Positions 8,423-18,800 of a DNA stretch of 64,000 nucleotides are shown here, piece by piece. The stretch's first letter is position 1. The number at the start of each line of letters is the position of its first letter. Below the pieces are notes generated by a model. That model saw only the letters and a program-made list of their open reading frames with translations, did no database searches and was not told the DNA's origin. The position numbers and the translations under genes are program-made. This stretch comes from JAKLIX01 sp964605655 (lineage in GTDB: Bacteria; Bacteroidota; Bacteroidia; Bacteroidales; CAIXZF01): positions 186,001-250,000 of the forward strand of contig CAZSDK010000001.1 in NCBI GenBank assembly GCA_964605655.1, written 5' to 3'.

Positions 8423-9966
8423 TGTGTTGTCGTATTTCATCGGCTAAAGTGAAGTTTGCATCAGAAATATCAGGTAAATTGAGTAAAAGACAAATGATCG
8501 TGGATCTTTTACTGGTTTTGTTTGTGGCGTTTCACATGGTAACGCTGACCCGCAGCCCGATCGTTTGGCTCGATGAAGTTGGTTTTCACAGTCTTTCGGT
8601 GGATTTTTTCCAAAACGGTACTTTATTCCAACATAATGATCCGTCTTTTCTCGGTGGACAGCAGTTACTGTTTTATGGGCCATTGTATTTTCTGACACAA
8701 TCCATTGGGTTATATCTCTTTGGAACCGGAATGTTCGTTTTCAGGGCTGTTCCTTTGCTTGCCGGGATTTTAATACTGCTCATATTTTTTTATTTGGTTC
8801 AAAAGAAAGAAGGAATGCTTCCGAAGTATGAAATGCTCGTACTTTCTGCCTTTTTTCTTGATCCCTTTTATAATTCAAGCATGCATCATGGTAGGATGGA
8901 CCTGATGGCCATTCTCTTTTTGTTCATTTCTTTCCTGGTACTCATCAATTCCGAAAATACTGACCAGGCCAGAAGCGGATTCAAGCTCATATTCTCAGGT
9001 GTATTTTTTGGCGCCGCAGTCATGACAACCTTGCGGGTCGCATTCTTTCTGCTGCCTTATGTGATCTACATCGTTCAATGCCAGGCTAGAAGAGGCTTTC
9101 ACCCATGGGAACTCGTAAGAGATCTTGTTTTATGGGGGTTCCCGACTATTATCTTTCTGACTATCTGGTTTATGTTATATTTTGGAAGTCTGGGTGATAT
9201 GCTACACTATTTTCAGTTAGTTTCCTCGTATCATCCCGATACATCATTATTTTCATTCTCGATTCCGGTGGAGGAGTACCCTTTGCTTCTAATAACCTTA
9301 ATCACTTTGCTTCTAATACTCATTCTTGGGAAAGGACAAAAGAAAGACTACCGTATACTCGTGTTTCTGATCACCTACACTTTGTCATTTTATTTGTTTG
9401 TCAATGATGTAGGCCCGTATTCTGTTTTTATCATTCCCTCGTTCTATGGTATTTTGTTTCTTTTGCCCCGCTTTCTGAAAGTGAGTACCTATGGTCTCCT
9501 TCTAACATTTTTGCTATTGCTGTTCAATTCCGGGGTGTTTGTTGCAAAGTCGGCACTTTTGTTTACATCCTGGGATTTCAGAGATTATCAAAATGTGGAG
9601 CAGTTTGTCAGGGAAAAGATACCGGAGGGATCCAGGGTCATCGCAGACGATATGTACTATTATGCGATTGTTCAGCATCAATGTGATTACAGGTACGCCT
9701 TTCCACTTTCGACGGTCAAAGATCGCAACCGGCATTACTATGAAAATCTGATGCATTCTTTTGATTATGATTACATTCTGGTTTCCGATAGATTTATTGA
9801 AAAGCATCCTGGAAAATTTGACATATTGCGCCGGCAGGCAGAATTGCAGCTGGTTTCAGTACTGAATAAACCAAACAGGGAATCGTTTCCGTGGATGATT
9901 GACCTTCTGCCTTACGACCTTTCCGTCAATGGTTATAATGGAAAGTTGTATAAGAGAATCCGTTAG
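8422..9966 (+). CDS. GT39/ArnT-like integral membrane glycosyltransferase
   Basis: A 514-residue membrane protein with roughly ten or more hydrophobic segments. The first periplasmic loop contains WLDEVGF, matching the catalytic acidic pair of GT-C enzymes (ArnT, PMT), which take sugars from polyprenyl phosphate donors. The C-terminal 150 residues are soluble and include a DDMYYY segment. The acceptor is unknown. The ATG at 8422 overlaps the preceding stop, indicating translational coupling; an ATG at 8494 nearer the first helix is an alternative. It is AT-rich like its neighbours. Confidence 0.75.
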   Translation: MCCRISSAKVKFASEISGKLSKRQMIVDLLLVLFVAFHMVTLTRSPIVWLDEVGFHSLSVDFFQNGTLFQHNDPSFLGGQQLLFYGPLYFLTQSIGLYLFGTGMFVFRAVPLLAGILILLIFFYLVQKKEGMLPKYEMLVLSAFFLDPFYNSSMHHGRMDLMAILFLFISFLVLINSENTDQARSGFKLIFSGVFFGAAVMTTLRVAFFLLPYVIYIVQCQARRGFHPWELVRDLVLWGFPTIIFLTIWFMLYFGSLGDMLHYFQLVSSYHPDTSLFSFSIPVEEYPLLLITLITLLLILILGKGQKKDYRILVFLITYTLSFYLFVNDVGPYSVFIIPSFYGILFLLPRFLKVSTYGLLLTFLLLLFNSGVFVAKSALLFTSWDFRDYQNVEQFVREKIPEGSRVIADDMYYYAIVQHQCDYRYAFPLSTVKDRNRHYYENLMHSFDYDYILVSDRFIEKHPGKFDILRRQAELQLVSVLNKPNRESFPWMIDLLPYDLSVNGYNGKLYKRIR

Positions 9967-10008
9967 AAGTGTTTCGTACACAGGTATAATATCTTAGAAT
10001 TTATAACA

Positions 10009-10077
10009 ATGAAAGTATTTGGTACATCTTTGGTGTTTGGTTTTAAAGGAAAGAAATTAAACCAGGAAACAAGATGA
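10009..10077 (+). CDS. Possible 22-residue leader ORF coupled to the GT2 gene
   Basis: An ATG at 10009 opens a 22-codon frame whose TGA stop overlaps the next ATG (ATGA at 10074-10077). The overlap would allow translational coupling. The peptide is unremarkable (start MKVFGTSLVFGF) and has no recognisable family, so it may be chance. Confidence 0.2.
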   Translation: MKVFGTSLVFGFKGKKLNQETR

Positions 10078-10778
10078 AAGAGTTGGCCATCATTATCCCG
10101 GTCTTCAATGAAGCAAATGTCATTCAGAGTGTTATTACGAAATGGCTGAATCATATTGAATCGTTCGGTATAGATTATGAAATGCATGTATACAATGACG
10201 GTTCTACTGATTCCACTTCAGTTCAGTTGGGTAAGATTATGCACCCAAGGTTATTCGTTCATGAATCTGAGAATTGCGGTCATGGACCGACGATCCTGAA
10301 GGGATATAAATCTAACCTGGATAAGCAATGGCTTTTTCAGGTAGACTCCGATGATGAATTAGATATCGATGAATTCGGTCAATTCTGGTCGGCAAGGGAT
10401 TCCTTCGATTTCATGCTTCCCACTCGAAGCAACAGGAAGATAAATTTTTTCAGGAGTTTTATCACTTCCTTCTCCTACTACACCGTTATCGCTTTATTCG
10501 GCAGAGGTATTCACGAGGTAAACAGTCCCTATCGTTTTATGAGAGTCACAGAGGACTTTGCCGGATTTATCAGGAAGTTGCCCGACGATATGAAAACTCC
10601 CAACATTATCATTTCCGGGTATTTCGCCTTAAAGAAAAGGGCCGTTCTTCAGTTGCCGGTGAGATTCAGAGCCAGGAATACCGGGAAACCATCGTTAGTA
10701 AATTTTAAACTATTGCATTTTGCTGTTTCATCCTTTCTTCAGGTTCTGAAATTCAGGTTCATCAACATGAAGAAGTAA
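10074..10778 (+). CDS. GT2 family glycosyltransferase
   Basis: A GT-A fold glycosyltransferase of 234 residues. The N-terminus has the family signature (AIIIPVFNEAN), then YNDGSTDST and a metal-binding acidic cluster QVDSDDE at about residues 90-96. It resembles dolichyl-phosphate mannosyltransferase/WcaA-type enzymes without C-terminal membrane helices, although residues 125-145 are moderately hydrophobic. Likely role: transfer of a sugar to a polyprenyl carrier or surface glycan, feeding the GT39-like enzyme upstream. It is convergent with the FN3 gene. Confidence 0.8.
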   Translation: MKELAIIIPVFNEANVIQSVITKWLNHIESFGIDYEMHVYNDGSTDSTSVQLGKIMHPRLFVHESENCGHGPTILKGYKSNLDKQWLFQVDSDDELDIDEFGQFWSARDSFDFMLPTRSNRKINFFRSFITSFSYYTVIALFGRGIHEVNSPYRFMRVTEDFAGFIRKLPDDMKTPNIIISGYFALKKRAVLQLPVRFRARNTGKPSLVNFKLLHFAVSSFLQVLKFRFINMKK

Positions 10779-10825
10779 TGGCCAGGAAATGCTTCATAAT
10801 GCCGTATTATTAACCACGACAATGA

Positions 10826-12817
10826 TCATTCAACAGTAACTCCCAAGGGATCTGTTGGTTTCCCCTGTCTGCCTTTTTTATCAACACTGATCAGCTGGTA
10901 ATAGTAAACAGAACCCTTTTTAACTTCATTATCAGTAAATTCGGAAGATTCGGAAGAACGAACACTGTACTCCCTCATCGTCTTGTCGTCGTTCAACCGT
11001 CTTATCAGAATATATTCGGGATTTTCACCGACAACCGGGTCCCATTGTAAAAGAACCTGGCTGTCGGCACTGAAAATTCTCAGATTTGAAGGTGACAGCG
11101 GTAAATTCTCAGGGACTCTGCAAGTTGCAGGGAAACATGCCATACTCTTTATTTCCGGTGATAAACCAAGGGCAGAAACGCTATATATGTAGGTCAGTCC
11201 CTCAGTAATATTTTCGTCTTTCAGGTAATTTATTCCGTATGGTACAGGGGCCTGGGTGATTACCCTTTCTTTTTCCAATTCTTTCCCGGATGCATCCTCT
11301 ACCCTCCTGGAAATATTATGACCTGTAATATCATTACTTCTATCGAAAACATTATCCCAAATCAATAATACACTTCCATCAAGGTACCTGGCGGTAAGAC
11401 CGGTGGGTACCGGCAAGATACCGGCAGGGATCTGCACGGTAACCCTTTCTGAAGGGCTGCTCAACGCGTAAGAAGTATTGACATCCACCACAGCATAACT
11501 GAAAGTACGTGTGGTATCAGAGGGTTTCAGTGAATCCGTATAAGTAATGGTATTCTCTTTTGAGACGATAAGTCCTGTATACTGAAATAAATCCCCGTCA
11601 AATCCATTACCCCGGTAAATATAATAACCATGATTATCTTCATCCTGTTTTTGCCAGGTAAGCTTAACATTGGAACCTGATATCGATACACCGATGCTTC
11701 CCGGTGGAAACAGATTAGCCTTGTTGGCATGTAACATGGCAGGAATCCGGGGTGTGGGAAAGGATTTTAAATAATAGCCATTAAATTGGCACTGATAAAA
11801 ATATCCCTTAACAGGTTCAACCGTATAGTCAATATACTCAACAGATTCAGGATCAACACTGCCCACCAGCTTATATTCACCGTCATACGAATTGCTTCGG
11901 TAGATATCGATCGAAATAATCCCTTTGGGGTCACTAAGTTTCCATGTGAGTTGAATTCCATCCTCCTTGTCAAGGCTGGCTGCTTTAAAATCAGTGAAAT
12001 AGGCCTTTAGTGATTTCTCTGCCGCGTTATTCACATTTATAGTATCGGAAGGAGTCCCAAAGGTTCCCATCAGATCGAAGGGGACAACGAAATAACTGTA
12101 TGCCATATCAGAGATTACCTCATCATCCATCACGGTCAGTACCATTTTACCATTTTTCCTATTATAGGATTTAGTCACACGAATTTCTTTGAAATCGTTA
12201 CGAAAAGTATGCCCCCTTACTACTTTGCAATCCTGCAGTCTGTCAAATTCAAGAATCTCAAACTCGAGAATGATATAAGTCCCCTGAGGATTCGAAGCCA
12301 TTGACCTTAGTTTGGTTTTTAATGGTTTAGCAACAGCCGGAATAAGGTACGACCTTTCTTCCAGGACTCTGCCATAAGGTCCGGATTTACGTAACACCCT
12401 AGCTTCAACAGTTTGCCCTGATGCAGGAATTTTCAGAATGGTTCCGCAACCCAGGGCATAATAAAACAAAGGATTAGCGGCGTCAAGGTACAGTGAATCA
12501 ATAGTATTTCCTTTCATGGCTTTTTTCCAAGCCATCTCAATTTCCACCTCCGATGGATAGTTCATGTAAGGCATTAAGGCGGAGACCTCAAGAATTTTAG
12601 CCCTGAATTCCGTTTCATGATCAGGAAACTTAAGTTGTTGAACTCTTTGCCAATTTCCCATGGGATCTTTAATATCCACTTGGTACACAAAGGTTTTGGG
12701 GAACTCTTTCCCGGCTTTAATATAGATACCAGCAGGACCTGTGAAGTACTGTCCGCCCTGTCCGAATAGTGAAAGACTTCCAAAAAGCAGCAATAGAATA
12801 TTGACCAGGTATTTCAT
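10826..12817 (-). CDS. Exported fibronectin type III repeat protein
   Basis: A 663-residue secreted protein. The start is set at ATG 12817, which begins a good signal peptide (MKYLVNILLLLFGSLSLFGQ); a longer frame from 12862 overlaps the giant gene and is unlikely. An N-terminal region of about 250 residues without an obvious family is followed by at least three to four FN3-like modules, recognisable by W-K and Y-Y strand patterns with linkers such as PTGLTARYL and PSNLRIFS. No T9SS sorting domain is visible at the end, so it may be periplasmic or held by a partner. It lies 20 bases after the giant gene, so the two are probably co-transcribed. Confidence 0.75.
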   Translation of the reverse strand: MKYLVNILLLLFGSLSLFGQGGQYFTGPAGIYIKAGKEFPKTFVYQVDIKDPMGNWQRVQQLKFPDHETEFRAKILEVSALMPYMNYPSEVEIEMAWKKAMKGNTIDSLYLDAANPLFYYALGCGTILKIPASGQTVEARVLRKSGPYGRVLEERSYLIPAVAKPLKTKLRSMASNPQGTYIILEFEILEFDRLQDCKVVRGHTFRNDFKEIRVTKSYNRKNGKMVLTVMDDEVISDMAYSYFVVPFDLMGTFGTPSDTINVNNAAEKSLKAYFTDFKAASLDKEDGIQLTWKLSDPKGIISIDIYRSNSYDGEYKLVGSVDPESVEYIDYTVEPVKGYFYQCQFNGYYLKSFPTPRIPAMLHANKANLFPPGSIGVSISGSNVKLTWQKQDEDNHGYYIYRGNGFDGDLFQYTGLIVSKENTITYTDSLKPSDTTRTFSYAVVDVNTSYALSSPSERVTVQIPAGILPVPTGLTARYLDGSVLLIWDNVFDRSNDITGHNISRRVEDASGKELEKERVITQAPVPYGINYLKDENITEGLTYIYSVSALGLSPEIKSMACFPATCRVPENLPLSPSNLRIFSADSQVLLQWDPVVGENPEYILIRRLNDDKTMREYSVRSSESSEFTDNEVKKGSVYYYQLISVDKKGRQGKPTDPLGVTVE

Positions 12818-12837
12818 AAAGCTTTCATTTAAAAGGA

Positions 12838-15800
12838 TTAAAAACAACTGCTTGTAGGACAAGGACTATCTAGGATTTCCATGCTGAATGAATTCTCTTT
12901 TCCCAGCTTCATTGAAACATCAATACCCAGGGTTTTATTTAGTGAGAATAAGGTCTCGCAACCGGAAAAAGGGATGGGAATTCCTTGTGTAAAACTCAGG
13001 TTCATGGAGTTACAAATATTCCCGCTTAGTTGGAAATCCCCCCCTCCTACCGATGCGCTGACTCTTCCCGCAAGATTAACGCCACCTGTCAGATCGGTGC
13101 AGGTGATGCTCGACATTCCTGCCTGGACACTCGCCTGCACGCCGGCGCTTAAAGTAGCTTGAAAACCATTGCTGAAGTTCGCAAAAACAGCCGCATCAAG
13201 AGCAGGCAACTGGGTTTTTACCCAAAATGCAACTACCCCCAGGTTCACATCGACGTCCAGATCAGGAATGATGTTATCCAGTACCTTTTTCCCAGTGAAA
13301 TAGAAACCAGTCAGGCTCGTTGCCTCAGCAAGCTGACAAGGCATTGCCGGTGAAAACTGGCTTGCCGTCAGCTTGGCAGAGGTTGGCAGATCATTCGTCA
13401 TTCCAAGCAGAAAACCCGCAGCAAAACTGCCAATCGGGCTCGGCATTCCTGTTGCTTCAGCAGCCCCGCACATATACCATCCCGGAGAACCTATTGAAAT
13501 TTCCATGACACCCTTCATTTTGACCGGTTCAAACAAACTGGCATCAAAAGCCATACTTCCAACGACTCTCTTTTCCGAAAAGATATATCTGAACGTTGTG
13601 CCCGGTGGAGTAAAGGGAACGTCTTTCACTTTCAGTTCATCCGGGGTAACATCAACATCACCCCTGACCTTAAATGTAAATTTGGAAGTTTTCCCTTCAT
13701 TCACAAGAGTGGAATCACCCAGCACCTCGCCGGAAAACCGCAAAAGATCCCAGTCATTACCTTGAACAGCCATCCCATTGAATGCTTCAGTAGAGAACTT
13801 CTTATGTAGTTTAAAAGTATGCTTGTTGTTTAAGGGATAACTGTAATCGTCGTGGAGCTGGACACGCTTATTTCTTGTATCATTATTCTCAATATATTGT
13901 CCGTCAATCAGTAAGGTTCCAGGTATGGTGTCAAATACATCAGGCTCCCTGACGGTGCCATTCAGTGCAAAATGCTTATCACTGACAACAGGGACCCTGT
14001 TCACCGATTCGTACAGTACGTATCCTTTCCCTTCAAAAGAAATATTCACAGGATTAAAGGAAGCCGACAGCATCCCATTATTACTTTTTACCAATAATTC
14101 AGCAACAACGGGATTTATCCTCGGTACTTTAAGATCAAGTTCCCCACTAAGTGCAAAGTAATCAGTACCACCGTAAAAAGTCTGAGGAATGAAAACGCAA
14201 ACATTCTGTAAAATGTTCGACTGCCTTTTAATTCCAATCATGCGCTCATTACTGCTGAGCAGATTAATATATTCAACATTCACCACCTTTGAAAGAATAC
14301 CGGGAAGTGAAATAGTGGCAGCAGGTACCGCCCCCTGGGGAACGAGGATAGAAAGCTTCCAGTGCGGTCCCTGATCAATACCGCAGGAAGGATCAAAGAA
14401 CAGTTTTGGAACTGCTTCAGTACTTACCGGCAAAACGAGTCCTCCTCCAAGTTTTATCTGTTCCATTTTGAAATTGTCAAAATAAAACATATCAGGTCTC
14501 AAAGAAAAAATTCCGAAAGGTACATCCAGGGCATTGGTTTTAACAACACACTTGCTGCCGTCCTGATCAGAGGCAAAAATACCTCCTTCATCGGGCTTGA
14601 ATTTCCAGTTTTGGACTTCAATTTTCCAACTTTCAAGGTTAAAAGTTAAAGTGGTGGCAGAAGAATAGGGATGTAACATATTGTTATCTATCCTCAACCC
14701 CGGGATAAATAATGAAAAAGTATCTGGTTTTGCCATGGGAAACTTACACTTTACCTTCACATCCAGCGATATGGCACCTGATGATGCCGTAATGGTTGAT
14801 TTATCAGAATGCGCGGTGGCATCGAATCCCAATAACTTAAACTTAATATCACCTCCATCACTGGTGCATAAAGGATAGCTGGCGACTGTATATTGCAGCT
14901 GTGCCAATCCGGCGGATTTTATGGCATCGAGTTTATTTTCGTTATCTCCTTTTAAATAGAACTCTCCGTCAGGAAAACTCAAATAGGTGCTGGGAAAATT
15001 AAAGGAATTATCGACAATTTTCACTAGAGCCCTGATACTTGCAGCATTACCTGATTTCTTTAAGGTAAGGCTTCCCGGAAAATAAAAAATGTGTCCATTG
15101 ATCACAGTTGAGGAGGAAGGAGCATGTACCAAAACATTATACTTTTTATTCGCATACTGCATCCGAAATGAGCTAAGACCGGCAAATGTCAGCTCATCAT
15201 TGACCGGTTTCCCTTTTCCGTCCTTCGGATCCAGCACCAACTCAATATCTTTAAGCCGCGCCAGCGGCGTATTCTGGTCGATCCAGGTAAAAGAGGAACG
15301 ACACTTGGTCAGGTCAATTTTGCCGGTAATTTTAACTTTCGTACTATCGCTGTTCAATACCGATAATGACTCGATTTCAAGCGGGAAATTATAAATATCC
15401 TCTATCTCCATTTTTCCAAACCTTCTCAGGTTAAACTGGACATTCTGCGGTCCCTGAATCTGCTGAAGAGTCAAGGTAAGGTTTTTAACATCCCCAATGA
15501 CAGTGAAATTAGTATCCAGGGTTGCAAAAACTTTAATGGTCTGGCCGATTTTCATGGGCACCCCAGTCATAACAAAGGACCCATTTGCAGCGGAGTATGC
15601 AGTCAAGTCAGGCAGGCTGTCGGGATTAGAAGGACCAAAAGAACTCTGATCCACATAAACCCTGGCATGTCTTACGGGATTACCATTGAGTTTTACGACA
15701 CCACTGATGGTTTTTCCCTTTTTCAGGAATATCTTATAGATACCAGTATCCACCGACTCCAAATTTTTCAGATTAAACTCCTTCCGGATGTAACCCTGTC

Positions 15801-18800
15801 CGGGAGGCCCCTTGATGCTTATCCTGTAATTATTGACAGATACATTTTCAAATACAAACAACGCTGATGCCCTGTATTCGAATCCTGATGCCGGCATTGT
15901 GGTCATTACCGTCAGGCCGTTGTACAGCATGGTAACGCCCGCGTTTACAATAGGTGCCTTGGTATCTTCGTCTGCCACATCGAACCTTATTCTGTGTTTC
16001 CTTTTAAACATTTTAATGTATCCGACATTCAGCTCGCCATTTTCCGGAATGTTAATGGTAAGCGTATCATTAAAATAGGCCGGATCATGCGGGATGATTA
16101 TTAATTTTTTGTTGTTTCCCGATGAAGTATGATAGAAAAACCATCCCAGAGGCATCTGATTATCCCGGATATCGCCATTACCAACCTGAATGTAGGCAGC
16201 CAGGGGTTTCCCCTGTTCATCTGTAATACCCCCTTTGACCAGTGCGTCAGGTTGCATTGGGAATTCCTTTACAATCTGCATTCCGCTTTTACTGATACCT
16301 GCTTCGCTGATAAAAGACTGATATCCATTTTTGTTGAAGGTCAATTTGAAAGTGTTGTTATCCTGAAGACTGACACCTGATGACAATATATATTCGAAGT
16401 TGCCATTGCTGTATGTCTTTCTTACCGGCAAAACCTGTGTTCCATTAAATATGAGGCTGACCTGGACTCCCGGTATTCCTTTCCTGCTGTAGCTGTCGAT
16501 CACCTTACCAGCAATTCTTGGGGGCAATGGATCAAGACAGACTTTATAGTTGGTAAAGTCTATCTTATCATATAGTTCCTCGTTCCAGTAAATAAGATCC
16601 ATATCATTATAATTCTGGTAAGTGTTGTTGTCACAATTACACATCACATAATAATCATCATCAGTGTAGGTAATATAACCGGTTCCTGAATTTGGTTGTC
16701 CGGATTGACCAAAAGATTGCACTCCCTTGTAAGAGTAACCTTTTAAATACTCAATGCGCATTTTGTAAAACATAGTGTTGTCGGATGGATTGGTGGCTAC
16801 TTGCAAATAGTAGGAGTTTGGTTCCAGCAACAATTTTGGCAAAACAGCCACTCCTTCCGAATCTGTAAATACGGAATCCATCCAAAAATATTCATGGTCC
16901 AGGTAATCAGCATTTTCATAAAGGTAGGTCCCATAGACCGGACGGATCAGGGACTTCTTCATGTTATTGCAATTACCATGATCGGGTGGAGCATTGGCGT
17001 CAATTTTTTCGCGAAAGGCTATCACAGAAATCCCAAATAGTTTTTTTGCAGGATTCGTCTTATCAAACAAACTGACTTTTATTTTTGCCTCTCTAACCAC
17101 GGCAACAAGATTTCCCGCATAAATACTGTTAAACGCCTGCACAATAATATCCTCAGTAGGGGCATAATAATATTTTCTCAAACCATAATTAAACTGAATC
17201 CGGAATACTCTTGTCAAGGTTCCTGTAATATTGGCATTTTCCATAAGGTACAGGTAAGAAGTGCTCACAATACCTTTCATGTTCAGGTTTACGACCTCTA
17301 CCGAGAAATTTCCGTTGGCATCTGTTTTACCAGTTCCGGCCGTCATTTCCAGATCAGTTGGAGCCGGACCAACAAGTTTACCATTATAATGCTGCTGGGC
17401 TTCTTTAAGTGCCAGCGACTTGCCATTCGAAGTAAAAATATAATCCACAACTACTTTAAAAGGAGCATTGGGCATGGGTCGTGCTATATCTTCCGTCGGC
17501 CATTTATACAGAATTTTTCCCGCTATTAATGATTTTGGCGGTTCCGGTGAAAGAATTTTTATAGTGTCTTTGACCGTATATTTTGTTTTTGACCATTGGT
17601 AGTATTGTGTATTCACCAGTGAATCCATGATATTCGCGAAACCTGGGTTCTGATGTCCATACAAACTGACCTGATTCGACTGCAACGTCCCCTGAAGTTG
17701 TATTCCCGGGGATTGAGTGCCATACTGAGGTTGAAGAAAGAGGTTGCTGCCTAAGCCCTGGGTTTGGAAAACATTTGTATTAAGTAGTTGGTAATTAGAA
17801 CTGAACTGAAGATTGATGCTGTTGTTCAAACCAAATTCAGCGGGTATAAATTTTATGACACCAACTTCCGTGACTTCATTATATTTGGTTGAATCAAATA
17901 CAACTACTGCGTATTCATCGCCATTCATCAGATTGAGTGGCAAGCGGTCAAATTGAACATAATTACTTTTCACGAGGTTCCCCGGAGAATATTCTATAAT
18001 GGATTTTGCCCAGGCCACCGGTACATTTTGATAATTTATCACAGCATTCATCCCGTTTACAGCACCGGAACTGTTTTGCATACCTTCGTTAACGGGCAGA
18101 TAAGCCGGTTTGGGCTTGTTTTTCCTGTAAAGGGCAACATAATGATCCTTCACTTCAGGGTTTCTGACAATATCCGTCTGAACGATTTGACCACCCTGTG
18201 GATTCGTATAATCCTGAAATATCTTTTTAAGCTCCAGTCGCAGAGAGTATGAATATACGGTAAGGTTGACTTCACCGATAGCAACAGAATCACTTTTGGT
18301 ACTGATATAGTATACGTTTTCCTGTTGCTGATAATAGGGACTCTTTACCGACAAATGAATCCTTACGCTATCCAGCTTGGTGGACGGCAATTTTATAATA
18401 AAATTACCATAATCGTCGGTAAATCCGGTTGCATATTCTCCGGGGATATCCGTTTTGGCAACGATCAAGACTTCTCTGACAGGGAACTTTTCCGGTAATC
18501 CATCATAAGAATATAAAATCCTGCCTTTAATCACGGTCCGTTTTTCAGCAGGCTCCCCGATCCTGAAAATAAAATTCCTTCCTTCGATCTCAGCTATAGC
18601 ACTTTGCTTGTTCATATCCATTGCCTGGATGATAAATCCATATTTCCCTCCGTTTTTGAATCCCTTCTTCAAACAGCTTGCCACCGACTCAAAAAAACGG
18701 AGTTGGGGTGCGTATGTAGTCTCTGAGAAAAGCAGTTTACCATTCAGTGGATTTAAGGTCTTTGGTTTTATTATCGAGTTGACCGGCATTTCATAAAATG

